Below, in pieces: positions 6,444 through 7,255 of a stretch of DNA of 7,255 nucleotides (position 1 is the stretch's first letter; every line of letters starts with the position of its first letter). Made by a program: the position numbers and the translations under genes. The DNA comes from an uncultured Clostridia bacterium (GTDB lineage Bacteria; Bacillota; Clostridia; Oscillospirales; CAG-272): contig CALYSG010000093.1 in NCBI GenBank assembly GCA_945485605.1, positions 1-7,255 on the forward strand, in the 5' to 3' direction. The notes under the pieces are model-generated. The model saw only the letters and a program-made list of their open reading frames with translations. It had not been told where the DNA came from and ran no database searches.

Positions 6444-7255
6444 TTATTTCGCGAGCGTGAGGAGATATCTGCCCATTTCGTATATGTATTTTACGGTAGG
6501 ATCAAGCATCGCCTCGGGCATACGCTTGCAGGTAGACAGCTCATAGTTGAAGCAACCCTCGTAGCCTATCTCCTTAAGAAGCGGCATGATCCTTCTCCAG
6601 TCTATAGTTCCGAGGAAGGGCAACAGGTGAAGGTCATCCTTGCCCACATTGTCGTCAACATGAGTAGCACGGAGATAGGGAGCGACCGCTTTCAGCTGTG
6701 GGATCTGGTTCTTGAAAACACGGTTCGCATGACCGAAATCCCAGCAGATGCCGACCATCGGATCGTTGAAGGCTTCCATTATCGAGATAAGCTCGTTACT
6801 GCTTACCCCGAATCTTCTGCCCTCCGGATCAGCCATATTCTCAAAAGCGATACCTACGCCGAGAGAGGAGGCAAGCTCGACAACGGGACCGTAGATCTTC
6901 TTGTTGTACTCGAGCGATTTTTCCGGCAAAAGCTCATCGTCAAGCGTCTCGTATTCGACAGGGTGAACTACCGCCCACTTAACGCCGAGAGCTCCCGAGA
7001 TCCTCACCGCACGCTCGGTCATCTTACGGAAGTACTCGTTCTGCTCGCACCCCGGATCCCACGCGCTCTTACGGCGTCTCGCGGTCGCGGGATAAGGCAG
7101 ATGCGACTGGCTTATATCGAGCGAAAGCTCTTCCTTTATCGTGACGAGCTTCTCAAGTGTATATTCCCAGTCGTCAAGGCAAAGCTCTGACTCATTGCGT
7201 TGCATCGGACACATACAGAAGTCAATGGCATCAAATCCGACCTCGTGAGTGCGGC
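6444..7255 (-). CDS. Sugar phosphate isomerase/epimerase family TIM-barrel protein (partial, 5' end outside window)
   Basis: This protein has the xylose isomerase-like/AP endonuclease 2 TIM-barrel pattern found in sugar epimerases, inosose dehydratase and hydroxypyruvate isomerase. The frame stays open to the window edge. Upstream of the first in-frame Met (7214) it encodes THEVGFDAIDFC, a typical first barrel strand, so the true start lies beyond 7255. Counting from that Met, likely divalent-metal ligands are Glu125 (IAFENM), Asp159 (CWDFGHAN), His185 (ATHVDDN) and Glu225 (NYELS), one near each strand end as in the family. His37 and His84 lie in the strands before them. The C-terminus is complete at TAA. 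It is convergent with the dGTPase gene. Members differ widely in substrate, so only a cytosolic carbohydrate isomerase/epimerase-like role can be proposed. Confidence 0.88.
   Translation of the reverse strand, partial: RTHEVGFDAIDFCMCPMQRNESELCLDDWEYTLEKLVTIKEELSLDISQSHLPYPATARRRKSAWDPGCEQNEYFRKMTERAVRISGALGVKWAVVHPVEYETLDDELLPEKSLEYNKKIYGPVVELASSLGVGIAFENMADPEGRRFGVSSNELISIMEAFNDPMVGICWDFGHANRVFKNQIPQLKAVAPYLRATHVDDNVGKDDLHLLPFLGTIDWRRIMPLLKEIGYEGCFNYELSTCKRMPEAMLDPTVKYIYEMGRYLLTLAK

Noticed and set aside
6423..7190. Long plus-strand open frame (255 codons) opposite the TIM-barrel gene
   Set aside because: It lies fully antisense to a protein with clear barrel motifs and metal ligands, crosses that gene's stop, and its translation shows no recognisable domain. 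It is a codon-bias shadow.

Overview
The window looks like a chromosomal metabolic segment of a mid-GC Firmicutes bacterium, most likely a gut Clostridia/Oscillospirales-type organism. The grounds are strong AGGAGG-type ribosome binding sites, sigma-A promoters, and protein variants typical of that group: a dGTPase with an RRSLHVQ-type first HD histidine, an EPSP synthase with a D/E-S loop, and an M29 aminopeptidase. This placement is inference from sequence style, not from a phylogenetic marker. I see no mobile element, CRISPR array, tRNA or rRNA. Coding density is high and no gene stands out as foreign in composition.

Layout: (1) 20-1420 (+) is a pyridoxal-phosphate (PLP)-dependent group II decarboxylase-family enzyme with its own ribosome binding site. 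(2) 1431-1462 is a perfect 14-bp stem with a GAAA loop, flanked by A and T runs. It is a bidirectional terminator shared with the convergent gene. (3) 1468-2697 (-) is an M29-family metallo-aminopeptidase. (4) 2698-2841 is a compact divergent control region: a plausible minus-strand promoter for the aminopeptidase and, back to back with it, a perfect consensus TTGACA-17-TATAAT promoter on the plus strand. (5) 2842-6247 (+) is a three-gene operon: a DgoK-family 2-keto-3-deoxy sugar-acid kinase (TTG start), aroA (EPSP synthase, 4-nt overlap with the kinase) and a dGTPase-family HD phosphohydrolase (17 nt after aroA). (6) 6248-6443 is a 196-base gap holding a strong hairpin at 6380-6410, which is better placed to terminate the minus-strand gene. 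(7) 6444 to the window edge (-) is a xylose-isomerase-like TIM-barrel enzyme whose 5' end lies outside the window.

No wholly new system is evident. The points worth a second look are at residue and arrangement level: a Phe where animal and plant aromatic decarboxylases carry the catalytic Tyr; an Ala at the glyphosate-determining Gly position of EPSP synthase; a Phe at the conserved active-site Tyr of M29 peptidases; and a 2-keto-3-deoxy sugar-acid kinase translationally coupled to a shikimate-pathway gene. The last raises the testable but speculative idea that the kinase feeds the aromatic pathway.
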